Assembly: GCA_027489095.1 (NCBI GenBank)
Contig: JAIYAL010000066.1
Coordinates: 1 to 41,569, forward strand
Length of the DNA: 41,569 nucleotides
DNA from: Erythrobacteraceae bacterium
GTDB lineage: Bacteria; Pseudomonadota; Alphaproteobacteria; Sphingomonadales; Sphingomonadaceae
Direction of reading: 5' to 3'
The position numbers and the translations under genes were made by a program. Numbering within the stretch: position 1 is the first letter of the stretch; each line of letters starts with the position of its first letter. The notes under the pieces are model-generated. The model was not told the DNA's origin and made no database searches. It saw nothing but the letters and a program-made list of their open reading frames with translations. Below are positions 17,491-26,248 of the stretch, piece by piece.

Positions 17491-18525
17491 TCAGCCCAAG
17501 CAAGCGCACGGAATGTAGCCGGGGGTGAAGTTCACCGAAATCCCGCCTTGGTCGTAGGTGCCGGCACCGGCATAACTCTGGGTGAACTTATGGACGTGGC
17601 TGGTGCAATACTTTGCCCCGCGTGCAAGAATGGCAACATCGGTGTAACGCTCGATCGGAACGCTGGTCAGCTCATTCTTCTCAATGGTCCAGGCATTGCC
17701 TACAGCCACTGCTTTTACAGGCGTGAGATCTGCCCAATCCCAGAACTGCTTGGCATGAGCCAACGCCCGGGTTTCGACTGCGGCGCTTCCTGCGGCACCT
17801 CGGACTGCGCCGCAGACATGCCGATTGCTGGCCTGAAAGACCCCCGCAGGGACGGTCAGATTGAAGGTTCCCTTGGCTACCGGACCTGCGCTGATTGGAC
17901 CATTTCTCTCGGTATTGGTCTTGGCAATCACTTCCATCATCACGCTGTGTGTGCCGGGCTTGAGAAGGCCGGCAGCGGTCGTGCGGGACAGCATTTCAAG
18001 GAATGCGTCTGAACCCGGTGTACGCTGGGCGTTCGTTGAATTGACGAACTGTCCGCGCCATGTGGTCCAGGTTTGATGATCGCTTCGATTGCCCCAGGGA
18101 AAGATGGTGGTGTCGAAAGCCTGACCAGCGACTGTGAACCGCGCCGTATAGTGAACCCCGTCTGGGTAAACTTCGCCAGCAGGCATCTGGTTCGCCGCCG
18201 CAATGGCATTCACCGCTGAGCGTTCAGTGAAGACACGAAAGAACATTGGCTGGCCCAGCACAAAATCAGTGGCGATGTCGGATTCTGATATCGCGCCGAT
18301 GCCAAGGTCGGATCGGGTGAAGACGATCTGGTTCTGGTGCGCGGCATGGACCGCATTATGCACGCCCTGATCCTGAATCGGTCCACTGGCAGCAGGCTTT
18401 TGAGGACCGGTTTTCACTGACGGTCTCATGCGCTCAAAGCGTGCTCTGGGGTCACTTTGCGCGCCAGCCGCAGCGCCGAGCGCTACAGAAACCAGCGCGA
18501 GCGAGAGTATCACAGACTTACGCAT
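17491..18525 (-). CDS. Secreted protein with C-terminal module shared with the 35116 gene
   Basis: 344 residues from the ATG at 18525, which has GGAGG 8 bases upstream; a GTG at 18540 is rejected. The signal peptide (SVILSLALVSVALGAAAGAQ) sends it to the periplasm or beyond. The middle (QNQIVFTRSDLGIG, FFRVFTERSAVNAIAA) reads as beta-rich and unrecognised. The C-terminal 70 residues (AWTIEKNELTSVPIERYTDV, then a C-x5-H region, then YAGAGTYDQGG) match the end of the 35116 protein. Late cysteines (CACLG) end the chain. It heads the minus-strand operon, 57 bases from the divergent inverted repeat at 18583. Confidence 0.65.
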   Translation of the reverse strand: MRKSVILSLALVSVALGAAAGAQSDPRARFERMRPSVKTGPQKPAASGPIQDQGVHNAVHAAHQNQIVFTRSDLGIGAISESDIATDFVLGQPMFFRVFTERSAVNAIAAANQMPAGEVYPDGVHYTARFTVAGQAFDTTIFPWGNRSDHQTWTTWRGQFVNSTNAQRTPGSDAFLEMLSRTTAAGLLKPGTHSVMMEVIAKTNTERNGPISAGPVAKGTFNLTVPAGVFQASNRHVCGAVRGAAGSAAVETRALAHAKQFWDWADLTPVKAVAVGNAWTIEKNELTSVPIERYTDVAILARGAKYCTSHVHKFTQSYAGAGTYDQGGISVNFTPGYIPCACLG

Positions 18526-18582
18526 CGCGATTTCCTCCACAATTTGTGAAGTGCTTGATGCAGATTGTTTGACTGCGCTTTT

Positions 18583-18603
18583 ATCCCCTCATGTGGCGGG
18601 GAT
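18583..18603. promoter_or_regulatory. Island inverted repeat ATCCCC-N9-GGGGAT (divergent site)
   Basis: A perfect 6-base inverted repeat with a 9-base centre. It sits midway between two divergent start codons, 57 bases from the minus-strand start at 18525 and 55 from the plus-strand start at 18659. The symmetric placement fits a single operator serving both directions. Similar sequences precede other island transcription units. Confidence 0.65.
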
Positions 18604-18658
18604 GATGACTCCTCAATCTTGTGGTTTGGTTCAGCGCAAATAAGAAAGGGGCGCAACA

Positions 18659-19096
18659 ATGGGATTCTGGAGCAATCTGTTCGGTGGTAGTACGCCAGAG
18701 GAAAGGGCGGCAGGGGTTGCGTCACAGGCAAATGCACGAGCGAGGTGCGAAGCCAGGGATACAGCCGAAAATGAGGCCCGGGCGATTGAATTGCTGGATC
18801 GGGCGCTTGGCAACGATCCTGGCAATGATAGTCGCGCTGCGCGGCAAAAGGCTGCAATCACTCTGGTATTGGCCAATGAAATGGCCAAGGGTCGCGAAGC
18901 CTGGCTTTCAATTTCGCGCGATTATCCGAGCGAGCTCTCCCTTGCTCTCGAACAAATCGGCGTCTGCTACCACCTCGAGAAAGACTATGGCTCCGCGCTA
19001 GAAAGCTATCAAGCCGCGATCCGCGTGGGTGCAGATGCCGGACATCTGGCCGATAACATGGAAGAGGCGCGAAAAGGTATGGCGGCCTTTGGCTGA
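18659..19096 (+). CDS. Small TPR-type protein upstream of the response regulator
   Basis: 145 residues, no signal peptide. A helical repeat domain is visible: AIELLDRALGNDPGNDS, AAITLVLANEMAKGREAWLS, and LEQIGVCYHLEKDYGSALES followed by YQAAIRVGADAG, which is a classic TPR pair (G-x-x-Y/C ... A-x-x-x-Y-x-x-A). TPRs bind partner proteins. The ATG at 18659 follows AAGGGG. The response-regulator gene begins 67 bases after its stop on the same strand, so the two probably share the promoter at the 18583 site. A role in modulating the two-component system is inference. Confidence 0.7.
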   Translation: MGFWSNLFGGSTPEERAAGVASQANARARCEARDTAENEARAIELLDRALGNDPGNDSRAARQKAAITLVLANEMAKGREAWLSISRDYPSELSLALEQIGVCYHLEKDYGSALESYQAAIRVGADAGHLADNMEEARKGMAAFG

Positions 19097-19163
19097 ACTC
19101 TGGCGTAGGCTGATCCGTAAGGCCGGATGGACAATGTTAAGAGTGGCAGGCATCAGTAACGCA

Positions 19164-19862
19164 ATGAGCAAAATCGAAAACGATCCGGCAAATCAGGCCC
19201 CAAGAGCCAAAGCCCGTGTGATCATTGTCGAGGATGACGAGCGGCTGCGACAGTATGCGATCGGCGCGCTTGCGGCGGCTGAGGAGATTGAGGTCGTCGG
19301 CGATGCCGGAAACCTGGCGACAGGGCTGCCGTTGGTGGACATGATGCCCGATCTTGCGTTGCTTGATCTCGGGCTGCCCGACGGTAGCGGGATTGGCGTG
19401 ATCGAGGCCATCCGCGCGAAAGTGCCAAGCTGCCGCGTACTGGTTTTCACGGTGTTCGAAGATAAAGCGAGCGTGCTGAACACACTGAAGGCCGGGGCGG
19501 ATGGCTATATCTTGAAAGACACGACCGCCGAGATGGTACTGGCTCATGTGCGGGCGACGCTGGCTGGCGAAACGCCAATCAGTGCCCGTGCGGCGAGCCA
19601 CTTGTTGAGCCTCGTTCGAGATGAACCCGTCGTGGAGGAGGCAGAACCCGATGCGCCGCATCTCTCTCCCCGAGAGCGCGAATTGCTCGAGTATCTGGCG
19701 CGTGGGCTGAGCCGGAAGGAAGCTGCGCGGATCATGAACTTGTCGCCCTATACCGTCGCCGAATATGTGCAGGGCATTTATCGCAAGCTACAAGTCAAAT
19801 CGCGCGGCGAGGCCGTGTTCGAGGCAATACAAGCCAAGCTCATCCGCATTGACCGCGATTAG
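19164..19862 (+). CDS. NarL/LuxR-type response regulator
   Basis: 232 residues. The receiver domain (about 18-135) has the acidic pocket VEDD (residues 22-25), phospho-acceptor D68 in LALLDLGLPDGSG, T96 in VFTVFED and the conserved lysine K118 in YILKD. The C-terminal LuxR-type HTH (about 165-228) reads LSPRERELLEYLARGLSRKE and then YTVAEYVQGIYRKLQVKSR, the family signature. All receiver residues needed for phosphotransfer are present. An upstream ATG at 19134 is possible, but 19164 begins the usual N-terminus. The likely partner is the histidine kinase at 32882, the only kinase in the window. It is the best candidate to bind the CCCC-N9-GGGG sites (inference). Confidence 0.9.
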   Translation: MSKIENDPANQAPRAKARVIIVEDDERLRQYAIGALAAAEEIEVVGDAGNLATGLPLVDMMPDLALLDLGLPDGSGIGVIEAIRAKVPSCRVLVFTVFEDKASVLNTLKAGADGYILKDTTAEMVLAHVRATLAGETPISARAASHLLSLVRDEPVVEEAEPDAPHLSPRERELLEYLARGLSRKEAARIMNLSPYTVAEYVQGIYRKLQVKSRGEAVFEAIQAKLIRIDRD

Positions 19863-20136
19863 AACAATGCGGCCCCGAAGTGCCTAAACGCACTGACGTC
19901 CTGGCTCCATAAGGGCCGGGATGTTTCTTGATTTATCGCATCTTTTACCACGGCCCTCTGATCAGAACCGATGTGCCCATGTTGGCAGTCTGACGGACAT
20001 GGGTCGCCACGGCTGAGCGTTGAGGCGGTGCCATGCGCTTACGCCATCGCAGACGTGCGATAGCTTGCGATATTGAACCAGATCATCGCCGCCGCGGGCA
20101 TCCCCGCGTCGGGTCAGAATCGAGGATACTTGGCAT
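19863..20136. other. Non-coding gap with inverted repeats before the autotransporter
   Basis: No gene is supported here. Two inverted repeats are visible: AGGGCCG at 19912 pairs with CGGCCCT at 19951 across a 32-base loop, and CGCGGG-catc-CCCGCG forms a tight hairpin at 20093-20108. Neither is followed by a T-run, so I do not call a terminator. They could fold in an untranslated leader or be remnants of a lost element. Confidence 0.35.
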
Positions 20137-20157
20137 TACCCCCTCCTCTGTGGGGAT
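20137..20157. promoter_or_regulatory. Island inverted repeat TACCCC-N9-GGGGAT before the autotransporter
   Basis: Same arms and 9-base centre as the site at 18583. It ends 60 bases before the autotransporter ATG at 20218 and is the only such site before the six-gene autotransporter/DUF1176 operon. Confidence 0.62.
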
Positions 20158-20217
20158 TTGATCGGCGCGCATGGAATGGAAAACGCGCTGCATAAATCCA
20201 ATCGGAGAGGGAAATTT

Positions 20218-23200
20218 ATGACTGCTGCTCGCGCTCGGAACTATCGCAAGCTTGCCCGCACTTCGGGCCTGATGGTGTCAGCTTCAATCATGTCGATGAT
20301 GCTGGCGAGCGAGGCGCAGGCGCAATGCGTCACCAGCCCGGCACAGCCGCTGAACAGTGTCACCGTCAACGGTTCGACCGTGGACTGCACCGGCGCCAAC
20401 ACCGGCCAGACGATCACGGTCAACGCGAATAACGTCCTGGTGACCTTGGCCGGTCCCGGTGCAACGCTCGACAACAGCACATTGACCCTTTCGGGTAGCG
20501 GCAACGAAGTCGATCTGATTAACGGGAATGTGGCCAATCTGGTTTTCACTGGGTCAAACAGCACAACCACCGGCAATGCCAACCGCCTGTTTGTGGCGAA
20601 TGCGACCAATTTGACGGCGACGCTGAACGGCTCGGGTAGCATCAATACGCGAGCCGGCACGGTCACCGCGACGCCTGGGAACATCAACCTTTCTTCCACC
20701 ACTGGCTTGGGCAATAGCTTCAACGGAACAACTGGCAGCATTCTCGTAGGGTCGGGCAACAATGGTGGTGCGTTTCTGCTCACCGGGGGAGCGGGCAGCC
20801 AGTTTTTCACCCTTAGTGGGACGATGACGGTGCAAGCCAATGGGCTTGCGATCGCGGCCGGTGATGATGACGACCTGATCACTGTCGGTGCGACGGCGGT
20901 GTTCAACGGCGGAACCGGGAACAACATTCTGTTCGATGGCGGGTCGGGCACTGATCGGGTCACCCTTGCCGGTGCTGGCACATGGGACGTCAACACCATC
21001 AATATCGAACGGCTCGACGTCAACGCCGGGGCCAACAACACGCGCTTCCTGAACGGCACTGGCGATTATGTGAGCGTCCGCGTCAACACCGGGGCAGCCT
21101 CGGTCACCAACCTGTCGGCGCTGGGCCAGTCGAACAGCTTTGTCACTGTCGGTAGCGGGGCGACGCTGATCCTTGCGCTGTCAGGCAATGCGACCGCCAA
21201 CAACAATTTCCTCGGCAGTGGCACGATCACGCAGGCCGGCCAGACCGTGACCTATGGCGGCAATGGCTCGGCCTTCGCCGGGACCTTCCGGATCGGTTCG
21301 GGGACCGCGATCATCGCGTCGAGCAATGCTTTCGGCATCGGGACAATCGAAAACAACGCCGTGCTGAGCTTCGGCGGGTTTGACCTCACCAACAACATCA
21401 GCGGCACCGGGCAGGTGATCGTCACCGGCAACGGCACTGCGTTTCTGAGCGGCACCAACACCTTCAGCGGCGGGCTTGATGTCCAGGGCGGGCTGCTGGA
21501 GGTTGCCAGTGTTGTCTCGCTGGGCAGCGGCAACATCATTTCAAGCAATGGTGCGGGCGCGCTGGTGGTGCGCAACAATACCGATCAGGTGCTGGCGAAC
21601 AACATCCTCGGCACCATCGGCTTCATCAAGGCGGGGACGGGGACGCTCGATCTGACCGGCACCAACACCTATGCCTTCGGCACGCTGATCCAGGAGGGCG
21701 CGGTTCGGGTCGACAGCTTTGCGCGGCTCGGGACCGGGTTAGTGATCGCCAATGCGGGTGGCAGCCTGATCCTCAACTACAACAGCGCGAACCAGCTGCT
21801 CCAGACCGTCACCTTCCTCGATGGCGCTGGCTCCTTCATCAAGGAAGGCACGGGCGATGTGGTGCTCGATGTTGCGAGCGGCTACATCGGCGGCACCACG
21901 ATCCGCGCCGGACGGCTCGGGCTCAACAACGGCGCTGCGCTTGGCACGGGCAATATCCAGATCGACAGCGGCGGCACGCTGGGCATTGGTAACATCCTGC
22001 TGTTAAACAATATTTCTGGCACGGGCACGATCATCAAGACCGCCAACAGCACCGCCGAACTCGGTGGCGACAACAGCGCGTTCACCGGCACGATCGATCT
22101 TCGGGATGGCCGCATCGGCGTGACCGACGGGCGCAGCCTCGGCAGCGGAACGGTGCTGGTGGGGGTTGGCACCATCCTGCGGACGGATACCTCGTCCCTT
22201 GGCGATACGACCGTGGCCGCAAGCCTGTCAGGCGATGGCGTGTTCGAGAAGCGCGGCTCCAACCGGGTCACGCTGACCGGCACCAACGGGCTTACCAACA
22301 ACGTCTTTGTCCGCGATGGCATCCTGCAGATCGAAGGCAGCCAGAATATCGGCACAGCCAATATCGATCTGACCGTGGCGACCAGTGTCCTCGATCTGTC
22401 GACCTCCGGCATGGCCACGCTGTCCAACAATGTCGGCGGCCTTGGCCGCGTGGTGAAGACCGGCAGCGGCACGGTGTTCCTGACCGGAGCCAACTCCTAC
22501 GCGGGCGGCACCGATATCCAGCAGGGCGCGATCCGGGTGGCGGACTTGGCCGCACTCGGCACTGGCCCTGTTGCCGTGCAGGCGGGCGCGGCGCTCGACT
22601 TGTTCATCAGCGGAGCCGCGACTTATAGCGGCGCGATCAGCGGCGCTGGCATTTTGCGTAAGTCGAGCACCGGTGACCTGACCCTGCTCAGCAACACTCT
22701 GACCGGCGGGCTCGACATCGTTGGCGGACGGGTGATCGTCAACGACACAAGTGCGATCGGCGCGGGCAATGTCACGACGGCGGTGGATACCCAATTGGTC
22801 GTCAACAATGCGACCACGCAAGGCCTGTCGAACCAGATCAGCGGCGCCGGTACCCTGACCAAGGATGGTGTCGGCCTGCTCGCGGTCAACAATGCCAACA
22901 GCTATACCGGCGGCACCATCGTCAACAGCGGTCGCCTCGTCGCGAATGCCAGCGGCGCATTCGGGACGGGCCCGGTAATTGTGCTGCAAAATGCCGAAAT
23001 CGGGATTGGCGGCGTCACGCTAGCCAACAACATCCAGGGGGCAGGCCGGGTCATCAAGACCGCGAACAACACCGGCACCCTGACCGGCAACAACAGCTAT
23101 AGCGGCGGGACCGATATTCAGCAGGGCACGCTGACCGTAAACAATCCAGCCTCGCTCGGAACCGGCGCGGTGGCGATTGCATCGGGATCGGTGCTCGATA

Positions 23201-25101
23201 TCAACTATGGCGGATCGACCAATGTTGCGCTCAGCAATGCGGTAAGCGGCGCTGGTTCGCTGGTGAAAAATGGCAGCGGCACGGTTGTCGTCAATAATGG
23301 CAACAGCTTTAGCGGCGGTACCACTATCAATGCCGGGCGTCTGTCGCTCAACTTCGGCAATGGACTTGGTACCGGAGCGGTGGTGATAGGGTCCGGTGCG
23401 TCGCTTGCACTGGGCGACGTTACCTACGCCAACAATACCAGCGGCGGCGGCCAGATCTTCAAGGCTTCGACCGGACTGACCAATCTGACTGGTACCAACA
23501 CCCATAGCGGCGGGATCGCTGTTCAAGCAGGCACGCTTGGCGTGGCAGGCAATGGCGCGCTGGGAAGCGGGACGATTGCAATCAGCAGCGGCGCCGTGCT
23601 GGAATACACCAATGCCGCGACCACCAGTTTCAGCAACGGTCTGTCGGGTGCGGGCACATTCCGCAAATTGGGGGCCGGACAGTTGGCCTTTGCCAACAAT
23701 TTCGGGATCGGCGCGCTCGACCTGGTTGCCGGACGCACGCGGATAAATGTGATTGGCACAACGAACGTCACAGTGGGCGCGAATGCCACACTTGACGGCA
23801 CCGGCCGCATCATCGGCAACCTGATCAACAATGGCATTGTCGCTCCGGGTAACAGCATCGGGACCCTGACGGTGCAGGGCAATTACACGCACAATGCGAA
23901 CTCGGTTCTGGAAGTCGAATTCGATGCATCCGGGAATATCGACCTGCTCGACGTGACCGGCAATGCCACGCTGAACGGCGGGACGGTGCGCTTTGTCGGG
24001 CTGGGCGGGGCCGAGGGGCAGGGCGGCACCTTCCTGCGCACCGGCGGCACGCTGACCGGCACCTTCACCACGATCGAGACGGTCGGGGCGCTGCTGCCAC
24101 TGTCGGTATTCTATCAGCCTGGGGCGGCGCTGATGGCGCCCTCGGTGCTGACAGCCCGACCCTCCACCTTCAATGCGCAATCATTGGCGGCGGCTGACAC
24201 TGCGCTTGGCTTCATTGACAGCATAGGTGTGGGCGATGTGCGCCATGGTGAGGGAAATCGCATTTGGATGAACGGTTTTGGCGCATGGGGCGATCGCAGT
24301 GCCTCAGGAACCACACTTGCCTATGATCACGAAACACGCGGGATGAGCGGCGGAATCAATGTGGATGCTGGCGGTTCGGTAACGCTGGGCGCAGCCATCG
24401 GCTGGGCCAAGGGTGATATCACGCTCGGTTCGAATGGCGGTGGTGGTAACCAGTCGAGCGTCCTCGGCAGCATCAACGCGCGTTATTCGGGTACGAGCTT
24501 CACGCTTGGCGGCGGTTTGGTTTACGGCAAGGTCAATCAGGATACGCTTCGCAACGTCAGCTTCAACGGTTTCTCCGGCAGCGTCGATGGCGAAACAGAT
24601 TCGAAGATCTTTGGTGCCTTCGCCGAACTTGGCCTGCCACTGGGTTCGACAGGCGGCTGGTCGTTTAGTGCCAATACGCGTGGCAGCTATGTGCAACAGA
24701 CGCAGGATGGCTATACCGAAAGCGGTACCAGCCCGCTGCGTCTGACGCTGGGCGACCTGAAAACCAGTACGCTGGAAGGCCAAGCCAGGCTCACCGCTAA
24801 AACCAGCTTGTGGGATATGTCGAACGGCGGTGAAGAAACGCCAGAGGGCATAGACCTGCGGATCGATCTTGGCGGTCGTTATCTTGGAATGCTGGGCGAC
24901 CGCGAGATTCCGGTAACCTTCGCGGTCAGCAATGCCGGCATCGTCTTGCAAGGCGATACACGCGATACACTGCAAGGGGTGTTCGGGGTCGCGCTCGATT
25001 ACACCACCCGCAGCGGGGCAATTTTCAGCCTCGGTTATCGTGGTGAAATTGGCAAAACCGACCGCCATGCGGTGCAGGCGGGTGTCAGTTTCGCCTTCTA
25101 A
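20218..25101 (+). CDS. Autotransporter with PATR-repeat passenger and C-terminal barrel
   Basis: 1,627 residues from the ATG at 20218 (GGAGAGGG just upstream); an earlier frame start at 20158 is not used. A long signal peptide ends at ASEAQA (residue 35). The passenger (to about residue 1,330) is a beta-helix of autotransporter-associated repeats, seen many times as GTxxLTGxNxYxGGTxIxxG followed by LGTGxVxI. It closes with NLINNGIVAPGNSIGTLTVQ, the usual junction motif. The last 290 residues form the outer-membrane barrel (RIWMNGFGAWGD ... ending GVSFAF with the terminal phenylalanine needed for Bam-dependent insertion). No protease or toxin domain is visible, so adhesion or surface display is likelier. 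It leads an operon of five DUF1176 genes. Confidence 0.93.
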   Translation: MTAARARNYRKLARTSGLMVSASIMSMMLASEAQAQCVTSPAQPLNSVTVNGSTVDCTGANTGQTITVNANNVLVTLAGPGATLDNSTLTLSGSGNEVDLINGNVANLVFTGSNSTTTGNANRLFVANATNLTATLNGSGSINTRAGTVTATPGNINLSSTTGLGNSFNGTTGSILVGSGNNGGAFLLTGGAGSQFFTLSGTMTVQANGLAIAAGDDDDLITVGATAVFNGGTGNNILFDGGSGTDRVTLAGAGTWDVNTINIERLDVNAGANNTRFLNGTGDYVSVRVNTGAASVTNLSALGQSNSFVTVGSGATLILALSGNATANNNFLGSGTITQAGQTVTYGGNGSAFAGTFRIGSGTAIIASSNAFGIGTIENNAVLSFGGFDLTNNISGTGQVIVTGNGTAFLSGTNTFSGGLDVQGGLLEVASVVSLGSGNIISSNGAGALVVRNNTDQVLANNILGTIGFIKAGTGTLDLTGTNTYAFGTLIQEGAVRVDSFARLGTGLVIANAGGSLILNYNSANQLLQTVTFLDGAGSFIKEGTGDVVLDVASGYIGGTTIRAGRLGLNNGAALGTGNIQIDSGGTLGIGNILLLNNISGTGTIIKTANSTAELGGDNSAFTGTIDLRDGRIGVTDGRSLGSGTVLVGVGTILRTDTSSLGDTTVAASLSGDGVFEKRGSNRVTLTGTNGLTNNVFVRDGILQIEGSQNIGTANIDLTVATSVLDLSTSGMATLSNNVGGLGRVVKTGSGTVFLTGANSYAGGTDIQQGAIRVADLAALGTGPVAVQAGAALDLFISGAATYSGAISGAGILRKSSTGDLTLLSNTLTGGLDIVGGRVIVNDTSAIGAGNVTTAVDTQLVVNNATTQGLSNQISGAGTLTKDGVGLLAVNNANSYTGGTIVNSGRLVANASGAFGTGPVIVLQNAEIGIGGVTLANNIQGAGRVIKTANNTGTLTGNNSYSGGTDIQQGTLTVNNPASLGTGAVAIASGSVLDINYGGSTNVALSNAVSGAGSLVKNGSGTVVVNNGNSFSGGTTINAGRLSLNFGNGLGTGAVVIGSGASLALGDVTYANNTSGGGQIFKASTGLTNLTGTNTHSGGIAVQAGTLGVAGNGALGSGTIAISSGAVLEYTNAATTSFSNGLSGAGTFRKLGAGQLAFANNFGIGALDLVAGRTRINVIGTTNVTVGANATLDGTGRIIGNLINNGIVAPGNSIGTLTVQGNYTHNANSVLEVEFDASGNIDLLDVTGNATLNGGTVRFVGLGGAEGQGGTFLRTGGTLTGTFTTIETVGALLPLSVFYQPGAALMAPSVLTARPSTFNAQSLAAADTALGFIDSIGVGDVRHGEGNRIWMNGFGAWGDRSASGTTLAYDHETRGMSGGINVDAGGSVTLGAAIGWAKGDITLGSNGGGGNQSSVLGSINARYSGTSFTLGGGLVYGKVNQDTLRNVSFNGFSGSVDGETDSKIFGAFAELGLPLGSTGGWSFSANTRGSYVQQTQDGYTESGTSPLRLTLGDLKTSTLEGQARLTAKTSLWDMSNGGEETPEGIDLRIDLGGRYLGMLGDREIPVTFAVSNAGIVLQGDTRDTLQGVFGVALDYTTRSGAIFSLGYRGEIGKTDRHAVQAGVSFAF

Positions 25102-25126
25102 CTCCCTTCGGGGGGCAACCCGGCCA

Positions 25127-26248
25127 GTGATCTGGAGCCCACAGTCCAGGCGCTGGTCGCTGGGGCGGGTGGCAGTGGCAACGCTGTCACCCGCCTTAGC
25201 GGGAGTGGCATTGCTGTTCGCTTTGCACGACGCGCAAGCAAAGTCCCTGCATCCTGACTTTCAATTGGTGCGAGGGGAGGTGCAGCAATACGGCGATTGG
25301 CTGGTCGGATGCGACAACAATGCCGAATGCACGATGATCGGCTTTCCAGAAACACTGGCGCTGCGTGTGCCCGATGTTCCTGAACATGATATGGCAATCC
25401 AGATCAGCCTGAAGCGATCTGCTGATGGCAATCCAGTTGTTGAACTGGTTCCCTACTCATTCGATGCCGGTCTCAAAGCTTTGGACGGCAAGGCCGAGCC
25501 ATTTGTGCTGAATGTCGAATATGATGTCGCTGCGATCTCACCGCAACACGGGCTTACGCGCCAAGTGCTTCTTCCAATGGAAGCTTTGGCGGTCATCAGA
25601 CATCTGAGCCAAGATAAGCATCTGGAAGGAAGCCATTTTTCAAGCGGCAGGGCCATCGTCCGCTTCCCTGAGTCCGAGTTCAAACGCGCATTTAATGCAA
25701 TGCAGAAGCGCCACGTACAGCTACTGAAGGATATTGTCGGCGGTAATGACATACCGATCAAGAGCATTCTTCGCCGCATTCCGGCCGTGCCTTTGATCTT
25801 GCCGGGCTTGGCTCCGATTGATGCGGCAGAGAACTGCGGCAAGAGCCCGATGCAAGCCATGCAGCGGTATGGTTTCCCAGACGGCGCAGAGCTTTGGAGC
25901 TATTCATGCGACGACGGCTCATATCCACCGCGCACGTATTGGGAAATGGCACCAGAGGCCAGCGTGCGGACAGCACATCTCCGCCTTCCCGAGCCAAGAG
26001 ATCAGGTCGTTCGCGCTGGTATTGATGGGCTTGAGAGCGCGACTTTCGACTTCGATTTTGGAGTTTTGCGCGAATACAAATTCTACAAGGGCAGAGAAGA
26101 TTGCGGCTCTTTTCGGGCATGGGGCTTTACCGAAAGCGGGTGGCAATTGCTTGAACGGCGCGAAATGCCGCTTTGCATGGGGCTGGACCCAGCGGATTGG
26201 ATCCCGACGTATTATGCGCCGACGGAAGGAGCTGGCCCCGATGAGTAA
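25127..26248 (+). CDS. DUF1176-type secreted protein, paralogue A
   Basis: 373 residues from a GTG at 25127, 25 bases after the autotransporter stop, with GGGGGG 13 bases upstream. A signal peptide (ALAGVALLFALHDAQA) predicts export. The N-terminal motif is YGDWLVGCDNNAEC and the C-terminal module is EDCGSFRAWGF, then REMPLCMGL and WIPTYYAP. A middle cysteine pair (AENCGKSP, YSCDDG) gives six conserved cysteines, which suggests three disulfides in the periplasm. It lacks the Y-x-D/E-x-x-QGR motif of the canonical copies. The function of DUF1176 is unknown. First of five tandem paralogues; it overlaps the next gene by 8 bases. Confidence 0.8.
   Translation: MIWSPQSRRWSLGRVAVATLSPALAGVALLFALHDAQAKSLHPDFQLVRGEVQQYGDWLVGCDNNAECTMIGFPETLALRVPDVPEHDMAIQISLKRSADGNPVVELVPYSFDAGLKALDGKAEPFVLNVEYDVAAISPQHGLTRQVLLPMEALAVIRHLSQDKHLEGSHFSSGRAIVRFPESEFKRAFNAMQKRHVQLLKDIVGGNDIPIKSILRRIPAVPLILPGLAPIDAAENCGKSPMQAMQRYGFPDGAELWSYSCDDGSYPPRTYWEMAPEASVRTAHLRLPEPRDQVVRAGIDGLESATFDFDFGVLREYKFYKGREDCGSFRAWGFTESGWQLLERREMPLCMGLDPADWIPTYYAPTEGAGPDE

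Noticed and set aside
23020-24180. 386-residue open frame opposite the autotransporter passenger
   Set aside because: Repetitive passenger sequence produces open antisense frames; no independent support.
20218-25101. Autotransporter as a polymorphic or contact-dependent toxin
   Set aside because: The passenger is made of PATR beta-helix repeats and the C-terminus is a barrel; no toxin, protease or pretoxin motif is seen.
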